This document shows positions 42,901-51,283 of a stretch of 64,000 nucleotides of DNA, in pieces. The translations under genes and the position numbers were made by a program. Every line of letters starts with the position of its first letter. Within the stretch, counting starts at the first letter, position 1. The stretch lies in contig JAICSO010000001.1 in assembly GCA_025936825.1 (NCBI GenBank), forward strand, positions 558,001-622,000. Reading direction: 5' to 3'. The notes under the pieces were generated by a model, which searched no databases, was not told the DNA's origin, and was given only the letters and a program-made list of their open reading frames with translations. Source of the DNA: Terriglobales bacterium. Lineage in GTDB: Bacteria; Acidobacteriota; Terriglobia; Terriglobales; Acidobacteriaceae.

Positions 42901-44163
42901 TCAGGACTCAATGGCAGCGACTCCCTCCACCCGAGATCCATAGTCCGTCAGACGTTCGACCGCAAGAAAAGGTAGCGAGATTTTTACTTCAAAAGCCCCA
43001 TCGGAAAGCGATCGAGTTGCAAAGTTCTGTTCGTCCCCATACATAGTCCTCAAGCGCTCTCGTGTGCTTTTCAGGCCGATTCCCATACCAGGCGAAGCAC
43101 AGCCCGTGGAGGTGGGAGCAAACAGGCGATCGAAAACGCTCAAATTCAGCCTGTTGTCCTGTAAGACAGCTCGCACCGTGACCTCGCCGCCCGCGTTCGA
43201 CCTGGAGATTCCATGCTTAATCGAGTTTTCGACCAACGGCTGCAGCAGCACATGGGGAACCTTGGCATCCAGGGTTTCTGGCGCAACTTCGAAGTTCACG
43301 CGCAAGCGATGTCCGAAGCGGATTTTTTCAATCTCCACATAGGCTTGGGTGAAATCCAGCTCCCGCTTGAAAGAGGTCAGATGGCGGTCATCTCCATTCA
43401 GACTCATACGCAGGAGGTCGCTGAGACGCGCGATCATAATGTCGGCCGCACGCACATCCGTGAGCATGAGCGAGGAGATGGAGTGAAGGGTGTTGAACAG
43501 GAAATGAGGCTGCAGTTGGCTCTTTAGAGCCAGCAGTCTGGCATCGCTGAGTTGTGCCTGCAATTGCGCGGACCGCAGTTCGCGTTCCCGGAAGCGCCGA
43601 TAGTACAACGCGGCATGAGCGATCACTACGATGGGGATGTATACGGCGAAGACATCCTCGACGAGATTCCACAGGAACAGGCGCTCCAGAAGCGGCCAAT
43701 GAAGCGAGAACCTGAATGTTGGCCAGCTGAACAAGGCCCACATGTACTTTTTCAGGTCGGGATGCCATGCGGGATAGCAAAGCACGCGCAGCAATACGTG
43801 AACGCCGGCGAAGATTACGCCGCCAGCCAAATACATAACGGAACGCCGGATCCGATTCTCCCGTTGGACGGGAAATCGTGTGGCAAGCACGAACACCAGT
43901 GGCGCGAGAACCGCAAATATAGTGTCCTGAATTGCGGGCAGCGTGGCATATTCTTCGACCATGAACTTGCTTCCGCCGGTCCGCTGAAACGAAAGAATGG
44001 AGATCACGCCGCAAACGTACATAAACCAGAAAAAGCCAAAGCTCGCAGCCCACAACCGCCAGTCTTTTAGCGTGAATTTCTCCTCGGCCAGCGAGGCGAT
44101 GTCTGTTCCGGAATCGTTTTGTTTATCTCCGCGACCCATTGATATCGGCGCGTGTTGGTTCAT
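42901..44163 (-). CDS. LytS-type sensor histidine kinase (His_kinase/HATPase)
   Basis: A 420-residue membrane kinase with about five hydrophobic helices in the first 220 residues, then a helical linker and the His_kinase domain with LQPHFLFNTLHSISSLM (phospho-acceptor His). The HATPase domain has the N box PLVENSIKHGISRS and G2 GMGIGLKSTRERL. ATG 44163 follows GAGGGGGC and is preferred over an ATG seven codons earlier. It is transcribed ahead of the LytTR regulator. No extracellular sensing domain is recognisable; the signal is presumably sensed within the membrane. Confidence 0.92.
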   Translation of the reverse strand: MNQHAPISMGRGDKQNDSGTDIASLAEEKFTLKDWRLWAASFGFFWFMYVCGVISILSFQRTGGSKFMVEEYATLPAIQDTIFAVLAPLVFVLATRFPVQRENRIRRSVMYLAGGVIFAGVHVLLRVLCYPAWHPDLKKYMWALFSWPTFRFSLHWPLLERLFLWNLVEDVFAVYIPIVVIAHAALYYRRFRERELRSAQLQAQLSDARLLALKSQLQPHFLFNTLHSISSLMLTDVRAADIMIARLSDLLRMSLNGDDRHLTSFKRELDFTQAYVEIEKIRFGHRLRVNFEVAPETLDAKVPHVLLQPLVENSIKHGISRSNAGGEVTVRAVLQDNRLNLSVFDRLFAPTSTGCASPGMGIGLKSTRERLRTMYGDEQNFATRSLSDGAFEVKISLPFLAVERLTDYGSRVEGVAAIES

Positions 44164-44193
44164 CCCAGCCCCCTCTGACCGCATGTTTCCCGA

Positions 44194-44406
44194 TCATACC
44201 AATGAGGCTGCTGCTGTCGATCCCTGCTCGAAGTGCATTCGTCCCAATGCGTACTCCGCGTACTGTTCAGTGATGTTGACGAGTGGCATTGGCAGCCGCT
44301 CCCACTTTTCATAGCGGCCCACAGAAATATCTACCAAATGACGTAACTGGAACGGAATCGTTGGATTTCTGACGCGACGCAGTGCGCGCAAAATCCAGCT
44401 ACTCAT
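44194..44406 (-). CDS. Possible small protein (doubtful)
   Basis: A 70-residue frame beginning MSSWILRALRRVRNP with a reasonable amino-acid mix (LRHLVDISVGRYEKWERLP). There is no recognised domain and only a weak ribosome-binding site. It ends 31 bases before the LytS start on the same strand, so it could lead that operon or be chance. Confidence 0.3.
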   Translation of the reverse strand: MSSWILRALRRVRNPTIPFQLRHLVDISVGRYEKWERLPMPLVNITEQYAEYALGRMHFEQGSTAAASLV

Positions 44407-44444
44407 CTGCCATAACCAGACATTACGTCCTCAAGCAATTCCCA

Positions 44445-44481
44445 CCCGTCCCACGAAGAGACGGGGGAGCGTTCTGGGACG
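44445..44481 (+). promoter_or_regulatory. Mutually exclusive hairpins in the TonB gene leader
   Basis: CCCGTC (44445-44450) can pair with GACGGG (44460-44465), while the overlapping CGTCCCA (44447-44453) can pair with TGGGACG (44475-44481). The two stems share bases, as in attenuators and riboswitches. No known riboswitch class is recognised. Confidence 0.3.
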
Positions 44482-44545
44482 AAAGCGTGCCTTACATACG
44501 GCGGCGCCGATCGTGTGGGTTGCGCCTTCACCTCAGGAGGACGGG

Positions 44546-47500
44546 ATGAGAGCTCTTGTAAAGAAAATGTCATGGCGGTGGAATATCCCAGAATTTCCGC
44601 AACTCGTCATGGCACTGGCAGTGTTCATGACAATGCTCACGCTTAGCGCAACAGCCCAGCGCATAACGGGAACCTTGCGCGGAGAGGTCACCGATCAGAA
44701 CGGCGCGGCAGTTACGGGTGCCAAGATCACGGCGACCAACGCACAAACCGGAGTTGCACAAACGACCACCAGCAACGGCACTGGAATTTATGAGTTTCCC
44801 ACGTTGCTTCCGGGGCCGTACACGGTCACGGTAGAGAGTCAGGGCTTCCGCCAGAGCGCGGTGAAAGATGTCAGCGTGACGGCCAACAACGTCACCGACC
44901 GAAACGTGACGCTCTCGGTGGGCGGGTCGAATGAAACGGTGGAAGTGAATGCCGCCGTCAGCGAAGTGCAGACCACAACATCTACGATCACGAACGAGTA
45001 TTCAACCCAGGAAGTATTGAATGTCCCGACCGGCAACGGCAGTCCCCTACAACTCTCGATCTTTGCTCCTAATACCACGGCACAGCAAGGGGGAATCTCA
45101 GGAACGGGAGGCTCGGTTGGAGGGCAGCGTCCGGATATGAATTCTTTTACCGTGGACGGTGTGGATGACAACAATACCGGCGTAACCGGCAACAACAGCA
45201 ATGTAATTCAAGATGCCGTCTCCGGCTTCAATCTGGTCACAAACCAATTCAGCGCGGAATATGCCAATGCGGCCGCCGGTCAGTTCAACATCGTTACCAA
45301 GTCTGGAACGAACACCTGGCATGGCTCGGCTGAGGGCTATGTGCAGAACCGCAATCTCAATGCTTTGGACAATCTCACGAAGCGGTCGCTGGCCGACGGG
45401 AGTCTCGACCACATACCTCGTCTCGATTCCGACCGCTGGGGCGGGACAGTTGGCGGACCGCTGATGAAGAATCGCTGGTTTATCTTCGGCGCCTATGAAT
45501 TCACAAACTTCCGCCAGGACGGCAACAATGCCACGGTTACTGTCCCCACATCCGCGGGATTGCAGTCGTTGCTGTCGATGGCGGCAGACCCGGAGGCTCA
45601 GAAACTCCTGAGCGTTCTACCCACGGCAGCTAATACAACCGGTTCCATCACGGTGAACGGGAATTCCATACCAACCGGGCAGACAGTCCTGTTCAGTCCC
45701 TTTTATCTCCGCGAACATGACGCGCAGGTGAACTCGGACTATAAGCTGGCGGCGCACCAGATCAGTGCGCGGTTTCTGTTCAGCAACCAAAGCACGATCT
45801 ATCCCGTCACCACACCACAGGTCCAATTCAATCAGCCGGGAACCAACAACAACCGCAAGGTCACGCTGACCGATTCATGGATTATCTCTCCGCGATTCGT
45901 AAACGACCTGCGGCTTTCCTACTCCCGCTTCCTGCAACAGATTGCGACGCCGGCGAAATACGATTCCTACAACACGTATGTACTCACCGATCTCAATAAC
46001 CTCACCATTGGCCCCAACGACACGCAACGAAATCTGCAAAATGAGTATCAGGTCGTTGACAACCAGACGTTTCAGCTGGATCGACACACGCTGAAGTGGG
46101 GTGCTGAGTACCGGCACTACATTGCACCCAGCTTCTTCTTGTCGCGCTCGCATGGCGAATACCACTACTCGCAAACGCAACTGCTGGTAAACGATCTCGT
46201 ACCTGACGATGCGGGGAACACGCTACGTGGCGCTGGATCAGGCTTGTTCAGCCAGAACCAGGACAGCTTCTACTGGTTTGTACAGGACGATTTCCGCGTC
46301 ATGCCTCGTCTCACCCTCAACCTGGGCGTGAGGTATGAATACAACAGTGACTTCGCGTCATCAGCAACCCAGGCGCTTAACGCAATCTCAAATGTTCCGG
46401 GAGTAATTGACTTCCATAAGCCGACCACGCAAAAGAACAACTATGCGCCGCGAATCGGGTTCGCATGGGATCCGACGGGACAGGCGAAATGGGCGGTCCG
46501 CGGAGGTTTTGGCGTTGCCTATGGCCGCACCTTTGGAAACTTACCGGAACTGGCGCTGCCACCGCAATATCAAACGGAAGAGAATGAAGTGCTGGTGTGC
46601 GCCGCATTCAATCCGGCTCCCTCCTGGTGTACGACCAATGCTGGATTTCTTGCAAATGGTGGTTTACCAGCAACCTACACGCTGGTGAATGATCCCACAA
46701 TCACCCGCGCATTAACCCAAGGCCGCATTCCAGACCAGAAAGAGCCCAAAACGCTGAACTGGACGTTAAGCGTGCAGCGCGAACTCTACCGCGGAGGCGT
46801 GTTGGAGGCGCGATATCTGGGAACTCGCGGCTTGTTCCTGCCCGTGCAGATCCGCCTGAACTCCGAAGGTGCATTCAGTGCTGGGTTGACGCCGTTGCCG
46901 ACCTACCTCGATCCGTCACAAGTGCCGGCGACGGTCACAAACCCGGCGAGCACGCTAGCCACCTTCGACGCGTACAATCCCCAGCCCTTAGCTCAATATG
47001 GCTTTTTCGGAAACGTGACTGAACACCAGCCAATTGGATCCAGCACGTATCATGGCGGCGCGCTGTCCTTTGCGCAAAGCCTGAGTCATGGGGTGACGCT
47101 ACGGGCAAACTACACCTACTCGCACACAATCGACGATTCGACCGCTGAACTTTTCAGCACATTCCTGAACCCACGCCGTCCCGAAGATGCGTTCAATCTT
47201 AGGGCTGACCGAGGCAACTCAGCGCTCGATGTTCGTCACAAACTTGCGATTGCCTGGACTTATGCATTGCCGCAGGCCCACAACGCTTCGGGATGGATGA
47301 AAGCGCTTATGAATGGGTATGAAGTGAACGGGTCGTATATTGCGCAAACGGGTCAACCCATCAGCGTTCTTTCGCCTTACGATTCAAACGATAACTTTGA
47401 TGTCGCCGGAGATCGCGCCATCTTCAACCCAAGCGGAATTGGTAATACAGCAACGGATGTAAATGCCGTCTGCAATGCCGGTGCGGGTGGAGCAGTGACG

Positions 47501-47929
47501 ATCGTTGCTCCCGACGCAAACGGAGCATGGTCAGGTTGCGGCAGCGGCAATGACGCCAATGTCGTAGGCTACGTAGCCATGGATCCGAAAGCTCGTTACG
47601 TTGCAGCCCAACTCGGCGCCAAGTCGACGGTGGGCCGCAATAGTTTCTACACCCCGGGCTTCGGCATCTGGAACATCTCGGTGTTCAAGAACACGCACTT
47701 TACTGAAAGCGCGTACTTGCAGCTGCGAGTCGAGATGTACAACGCTTTCAACCATCCCAACTACACGGTGGCAGGTGCCTTGAGTGTGTTCTCGACTCTC
47801 ACCGGAACCAACGCACTTGCTGACCCAGCTTACAACCTTGCGACCAGCGGGAACCCTGATTTCCTTAACCCCAGGGTATTTTCAGGAGGTAGTCGAAACC
47901 TGCAATTAGTGGCCAAGATTATCTTCTGA
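44546..47929 (+). CDS. Oar-type TonB-dependent outer-membrane transporter (third of three)
   Basis: A 1127-residue protein. ATG 44546 follows CAGGAGGACGGG. A long n-region precedes the hydrophobic signal core (LVMALAVFMTMLTLSATAQ). The carboxypeptidase-regulatory-like domain (LRGEVTDQNGAAVTGAKITATNA), the plug (FTVDGVDDNNTGVTGNNSN and AAGQFNIVTKSGTNTWHGS) and a large barrel ending in LQLVAKIIF follow. It stands alone between the LytS/LytTR pair and a terminator, unlike the two Oar genes in the glycan locus, so its substrate may differ. Confidence 0.93.
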   Translation: MRALVKKMSWRWNIPEFPQLVMALAVFMTMLTLSATAQRITGTLRGEVTDQNGAAVTGAKITATNAQTGVAQTTTSNGTGIYEFPTLLPGPYTVTVESQGFRQSAVKDVSVTANNVTDRNVTLSVGGSNETVEVNAAVSEVQTTTSTITNEYSTQEVLNVPTGNGSPLQLSIFAPNTTAQQGGISGTGGSVGGQRPDMNSFTVDGVDDNNTGVTGNNSNVIQDAVSGFNLVTNQFSAEYANAAAGQFNIVTKSGTNTWHGSAEGYVQNRNLNALDNLTKRSLADGSLDHIPRLDSDRWGGTVGGPLMKNRWFIFGAYEFTNFRQDGNNATVTVPTSAGLQSLLSMAADPEAQKLLSVLPTAANTTGSITVNGNSIPTGQTVLFSPFYLREHDAQVNSDYKLAAHQISARFLFSNQSTIYPVTTPQVQFNQPGTNNNRKVTLTDSWIISPRFVNDLRLSYSRFLQQIATPAKYDSYNTYVLTDLNNLTIGPNDTQRNLQNEYQVVDNQTFQLDRHTLKWGAEYRHYIAPSFFLSRSHGEYHYSQTQLLVNDLVPDDAGNTLRGAGSGLFSQNQDSFYWFVQDDFRVMPRLTLNLGVRYEYNSDFASSATQALNAISNVPGVIDFHKPTTQKNNYAPRIGFAWDPTGQAKWAVRGGFGVAYGRTFGNLPELALPPQYQTEENEVLVCAAFNPAPSWCTTNAGFLANGGLPATYTLVNDPTITRALTQGRIPDQKEPKTLNWTLSVQRELYRGGVLEARYLGTRGLFLPVQIRLNSEGAFSAGLTPLPTYLDPSQVPATVTNPASTLATFDAYNPQPLAQYGFFGNVTEHQPIGSSTYHGGALSFAQSLSHGVTLRANYTYSHTIDDSTAELFSTFLNPRRPEDAFNLRADRGNSALDVRHKLAIAWTYALPQAHNASGWMKALMNGYEVNGSYIAQTGQPISVLSPYDSNDNFDVAGDRAIFNPSGIGNTATDVNAVCNAGAGGAVTIVAPDANGAWSGCGSGNDANVVGYVAMDPKARYVAAQLGAKSTVGRNSFYTPGFGIWNISVFKNTHFTESAYLQLRVEMYNAFNHPNYTVAGALSVFSTLTGTNALADPAYNLATSGNPDFLNPRVFSGGSRNLQLVAKIIF

Positions 47930-48267
47930 ACGTCCCAAGTGAACGGATGAAGGCGCGATGGCCCCCCGTCGCGCCTTTGTTATTTGGCCTACACCTTGTT
48001 GTTTCGACTTCGACTGTCCTTGTTCCTGCCATGAGCTTTCTGGGTAACGTCACAAGCTTAGGTTCGCCTTCATCTCGGAGGCTATCCTAAGAACCGATCA
48101 CCGACTGGGCTTTGACCTCGATGGCGGTTTCGGCCCCTCCGTCAAAATGAGGCAGCGAAGGCTGTGTTTGCGGCGGCGATGGCTGCGCCCTGCGTCGCTG
48201 ATGCCTTTCGTAATTTTGCGCAACGAAAGCACGTTCAGGTAGCATCGTACTGATTTAGACTTCCTGG
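47930..48267. other. Intergenic region before the efflux operon
   Basis: A stretch of 338 bases. It starts with the TonB-gene terminator. On the minus strand a 52-codon open frame (48087-48245) lacks a ribosome-binding site and is not called. Nothing else recognised. Confidence 0.4.
47950..47982 (+). terminator. Rho-independent terminator of the third TonB gene
   Basis: A 9-pair perfect stem AAGGCGCGA (47950-47958) / TCGCGCCTT (47969-47977), loop TGGCCCCCCG, followed by TGTTATT, begins 20 bases after the stop codon. Confidence 0.8.
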
Positions 48268-48570
48268 ATGAAGACGCAGCTCTACTTACGGATCCAATGC
48301 TGGGCGTATGCTGCCGTGGCGGTGTGCTGCGTCGTGCTGATCGCGCTAACCGGGTTCGTTGCTGCCGTCCATGTGCATCCTGCGAGTTCCGGCGCGGCTA
48401 ATCACTCGTGTTCGGTTTGCGCGCTGGCCAACGCGGGAGTAACTCCGGCGATATCGGCGAGCCTGCTTCCGGCACTGGTCGGCTCCATTCTTGCGCTGCC
48501 GATTTCGCGAACACCATACTCTTCAATTCTCGTTTCTTCGCAGTTCATCCGTCCTCCGCCTCTCGGCTGA
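48268..48570 (+). CDS. Small exported His/Cys-containing protein upstream of metal efflux genes
   Basis: A 100-residue protein with a signal/anchor helix (about 12-35, YAAVAVCCVVLIALTGFVAAV), then HVHPASSGAANHSCSVCALANAG, a His- and Cys-containing segment, and a second hydrophobic stretch. This resembles DUF2946-like small proteins found beside heavy-metal RND systems. Possible periplasmic metal binding is inferred from the HVH and CSVC residues. It precedes the outer-membrane factor gene by 214 bases. Confidence 0.7.
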   Translation: MKTQLYLRIQCWAYAAVAVCCVVLIALTGFVAAVHVHPASSGAANHSCSVCALANAGVTPAISASLLPALVGSILALPISRTPYSSILVSSQFIRPPPLG

Positions 48571-48782
48571 TCCACCCTGCGTTCATAGGCCAAATTACCC
48601 GCGCGACATCCGCTCCAAACTCCAGGTGCTCGCAGGTATGGACCCGTGAGCAGTAAGCGGTTGCATCCATCTGGATAGCTTTTACGGGATTACAGCCGAC
48701 TTACAATAAGCTCCAAAAAGCATAGAAATCAGCAGGAGGAACGAGCATATTTCGGCAATTAGTACATTTTTAAACACACGAG

Positions 48783-48802
48783 GCATGCGCTGCGGCGCAT
48801 GC
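48783..48802 (+). promoter_or_regulatory. Hairpin covering the start codon of the efflux outer-membrane gene
   Basis: GCATGCGC (48783-48790), loop TGCG, then GCGCATGC (48795-48802): a perfect 8-pair stem that includes the ATG at 48785. It would hide the initiation site in mRNA. No good Shine-Dalgarno is present. Confidence 0.4.
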
Positions 48803-50095
48803 ATCGCGCTGCGCCGCTCTCTCGTGTCAACGAAACGCAGTCCAGTCTGGGCTCTGACCGGAGCGATTTACCTTCTTCTGTCAGGAGCTGGATATGCGCA
48901 GAATACGACCTCCATTGATTTGGACAAGGCTATCGAATTGGCGCTGGCGCATAATCATTCTTTAAAAGCCACTCGGACTCAGATTTCGCAAAACCAGGCG
49001 CAGGAAATCACCGCGAACCTGCGGCCCAATCCTGTATTTGGCGCTGATAGTCAGTTCGTTCCGTTCTTCAGTCCACAGGATTTCTCCGGCACCAATGTGG
49101 ACCAGGTCCAGCAGTTTGACGTCGGACTGAGTTATCTGTTTGAGCGCGGGCATAAGCGGCAGCACCGTTTGCAAGCGGCGCGCGACCAGACCGCGGTTAC
49201 CCGGGCGCAGGTTGCGGACGCCGAGCGCACCTTGACGTTCAACGTCGCACAGCAGTTCATCAGCGTGCTGCTGGCGCAATCCGCGCTTCAGTTGGCAGAG
49301 GAAGACCTGAAGGCGTTTCAACAGACCGTTGATATCAGCCAGGAACAGTTCAAGGCAGGCTACATCGGGGAGGGTGACTATCTCAAAATCCGCCTGCAGC
49401 TATTGCAGTTCCAAAACGATGTCTCCTCGGCGAAGCTGGCAAAAGTGCAGGCCATGGTTGGATTGCGGCAATTGGTTGGTTACGATGCGCTACCCGAGAA
49501 CTTCGACGTAATCGGCGATCTGACATATCAGCCTTTGAGGACTGGCTTGGACGATTTGAAGTTGCAGGCGCTTCGGGAACGACCTGACTATAAGGCCGCT
49601 CAGCTTGGCGTGACCGCAGCCCAAAGCCAGATCCAACTGGCGAAGGCTAACTCCAAAGTAGATGTGACCGGCACTTACAATATCGACCACGTTGCCGGCG
49701 AAACCACCGCATCCATTTTCGCCAGTTTCCCTTTGGCGATCTTCGATCGCAACCAGGGCGAGATTGCGCGAACCAAGTACGCCCTGACGCAATCGCAGGA
49801 ACAGCAGCAGTCCGCCAGTGACGCGGTGCTTTCGGACGTCGCTAACGCCTACGCGGCGGTCAGAAGCAACGACGAGGTTGTGCAACTGTACACGTCGGGG
49901 TACCTGAAACAGGCGCAGGATTCGCGCAACATTAGCCAGTATGCCTACAAGCGCGGCGCGGCCAGTCTTCTGGATTATCTCGACGCCGAGCGCAGCTACC
50001 GCGCAATTCAACTTGCTTATCGCCAGTCTTTGGCTTCGTATATGACCTCGATCGAGCAGTTGAAAGAGGCTGTCGGAACGAGGAATCTGCCATGA
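48785..50095 (+). CDS. czcC: Outer-membrane efflux factor (CzcC/CusC, TolC family)
   Basis: A 436-residue protein with a long N-terminus and signal core (WALTGAIYLLLSGAGYAQ), then two OEP repeats of long amphipathic helices (IDLDKAIELALAHNHSLKATRTQISQ, DQTAVTRAQVADAERTLTFNVAQQFISVLLAQ, YAYKRGAASLLDYLDAERSYRAIQLAYRQSLASY). It forms the channel tunnel of the tripartite pump. The ATG lies inside a perfect hairpin and lacks a clear ribosome-binding site; GTG 48824 is an alternative. Its stop overlaps the adaptor gene (ATGA). Confidence 0.9.
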   Translation: MRCGACIALRRSLVSTKRSPVWALTGAIYLLLSGAGYAQNTTSIDLDKAIELALAHNHSLKATRTQISQNQAQEITANLRPNPVFGADSQFVPFFSPQDFSGTNVDQVQQFDVGLSYLFERGHKRQHRLQAARDQTAVTRAQVADAERTLTFNVAQQFISVLLAQSALQLAEEDLKAFQQTVDISQEQFKAGYIGEGDYLKIRLQLLQFQNDVSSAKLAKVQAMVGLRQLVGYDALPENFDVIGDLTYQPLRTGLDDLKLQALRERPDYKAAQLGVTAAQSQIQLAKANSKVDVTGTYNIDHVAGETTASIFASFPLAIFDRNQGEIARTKYALTQSQEQQQSASDAVLSDVANAYAAVRSNDEVVQLYTSGYLKQAQDSRNISQYAYKRGAASLLDYLDAERSYRAIQLAYRQSLASYMTSIEQLKEAVGTRNLP

Positions 50096-51240
50096 CCCAG
50101 AACGCGAAACAAGCGCTGACGGTTGCTGGCGCGCTTGTGCTACTGCTTGCTCTCGTCGGCTGCGAGTCATCGCCGAACTCGCCCACCTACGCGAAGAACT
50201 CAAGTGACCCTGCGTTGTTTAGCATCCCGCAGGACCAGATGTCGCACGTGCAGGTGCTAGATGTGCAGCCCACAACTTTGACCAGAACTCTCCGTTTGAC
50301 TGGCACGGTCGCGTACAACGCATTTCGTACTACGCCTGTCATTGCGCAGGTCAGCGGCCCTGTCAGCCGGGTCGTGGTGGTTCCCGGTCAGCGCGTGAAA
50401 CAGGGCCAGCCGATGCTCTTTGTCGCCAGTCCCGACTATTCGCAACTGCGTTCCAATTACCTGAAAGCGAAGGACGCCTACGCTCTGGCACAAAAGGCGG
50501 ACGCGCGCGCCAAAGATTTGTATCAGCATCACGCGATTGCTGAGCAAGCCTTGGAGCAGGCGGAATCCGCTGAAGTGCAGGCGGGCGGCGATCTCGTTTC
50601 TGCACAGGCAGCCTTGAAAGTCTTAGGGATCACCGATCCTGATGCGCTGGTGCAGGCGCCTCCCACGTTCGAAGTTCCCGTGAAAGCTCCCATCGGCGGC
50701 GAAGTCGTCGAACAAAACGTGGCCGTGGGGCAGTTGATCCAGCCCGGATCAACCCAGTGCTTCATGCTTTCCGATACCAGCAACGTCTGGGTGCTGGTCA
50801 ACGTTTACCAGAATGACCTGCCATACGTGCGCGTAGGGGACGGGGTCAGCATTCAAACAGATGCGTATCCGCAAGTGTTTCGAGGGCGTATCTCCTACGT
50901 TGCGGCGTCGCTTGATCCGGCGACGCGGACCTTGCAAGCTCGGATCGAGACAGCAAATCCCGGCGAGAAGTTGAAAAAGGATATGTATGTAACCGCCACT
51001 GTAAACGCAGGGAAGATTTCGAACACGATTGTGCTGCCCGATGCTGCGGTTTTGCGCGATAACGAAAATCAGCCTTTCGTCTATGCCGAAACTTCGCAGA
51101 ACCAATTCGGCAGGCGTGCAGTCACGTTGGGAGAGAGCGTGAATGGGCAAACCGAAATCACCAGTGGATTGAAGCCTGGCGATCGCGTGGTTGGTAACGG
51201 CAGTTTGTTCCTGCAGTTCGCGAATTCACTGCAACGCTGA
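50092..51240 (+). CDS. czcB: RND efflux membrane-fusion adaptor lipoprotein (CzcB/CusB)
   Basis: A 382-residue adaptor with a lipobox (LLLALVGCESS). The biotinyl-lipoyl-like domain (VIAQVSGPVSRVVVVPGQRVKQGQPMLFVASPDY), alpha-hairpin (NYLKAKDAYALAQKADARAKDLYQHHAIAEQALEQAES), beta-barrel and proximal domains (APIGGEVVEQNVAVGQLIQPG; VLPDAAVLRDNENQPFVYAE; GLKPGDRVVGNGSLFLQF) appear in normal order. It links the CzcA-like pump to the CzcC-like channel. Confidence 0.92.
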   Translation: MTQNAKQALTVAGALVLLLALVGCESSPNSPTYAKNSSDPALFSIPQDQMSHVQVLDVQPTTLTRTLRLTGTVAYNAFRTTPVIAQVSGPVSRVVVVPGQRVKQGQPMLFVASPDYSQLRSNYLKAKDAYALAQKADARAKDLYQHHAIAEQALEQAESAEVQAGGDLVSAQAALKVLGITDPDALVQAPPTFEVPVKAPIGGEVVEQNVAVGQLIQPGSTQCFMLSDTSNVWVLVNVYQNDLPYVRVGDGVSIQTDAYPQVFRGRISYVAASLDPATRTLQARIETANPGEKLKKDMYVTATVNAGKISNTIVLPDAAVLRDNENQPFVYAETSQNQFGRRAVTLGESVNGQTEITSGLKPGDRVVGNGSLFLQFANSLQR

Positions 51241-51283
51241 GGCGCAAGACGAGAGCACAGAATCGAAAACCGTCCATTACTGA

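Larger units (their letters stand above)
44164..44545. other. Divergent region between LytS kinase and third TonB gene
   Basis: A stretch of 382 bases holding one weak small open frame (44194-44406, minus) and, closer to the TonB gene, overlapping inverted repeats at 44445-44481. Otherwise nothing recognised. Confidence 0.4.

Noticed and set aside
48087-48245. 52-codon minus-strand open frame ending FDGGAETAIEVKAQSVIGS
   Set aside because: It looks slightly protein-like, but it has no ribosome-binding site, no recognised domain and lies in a spacer after a terminator.
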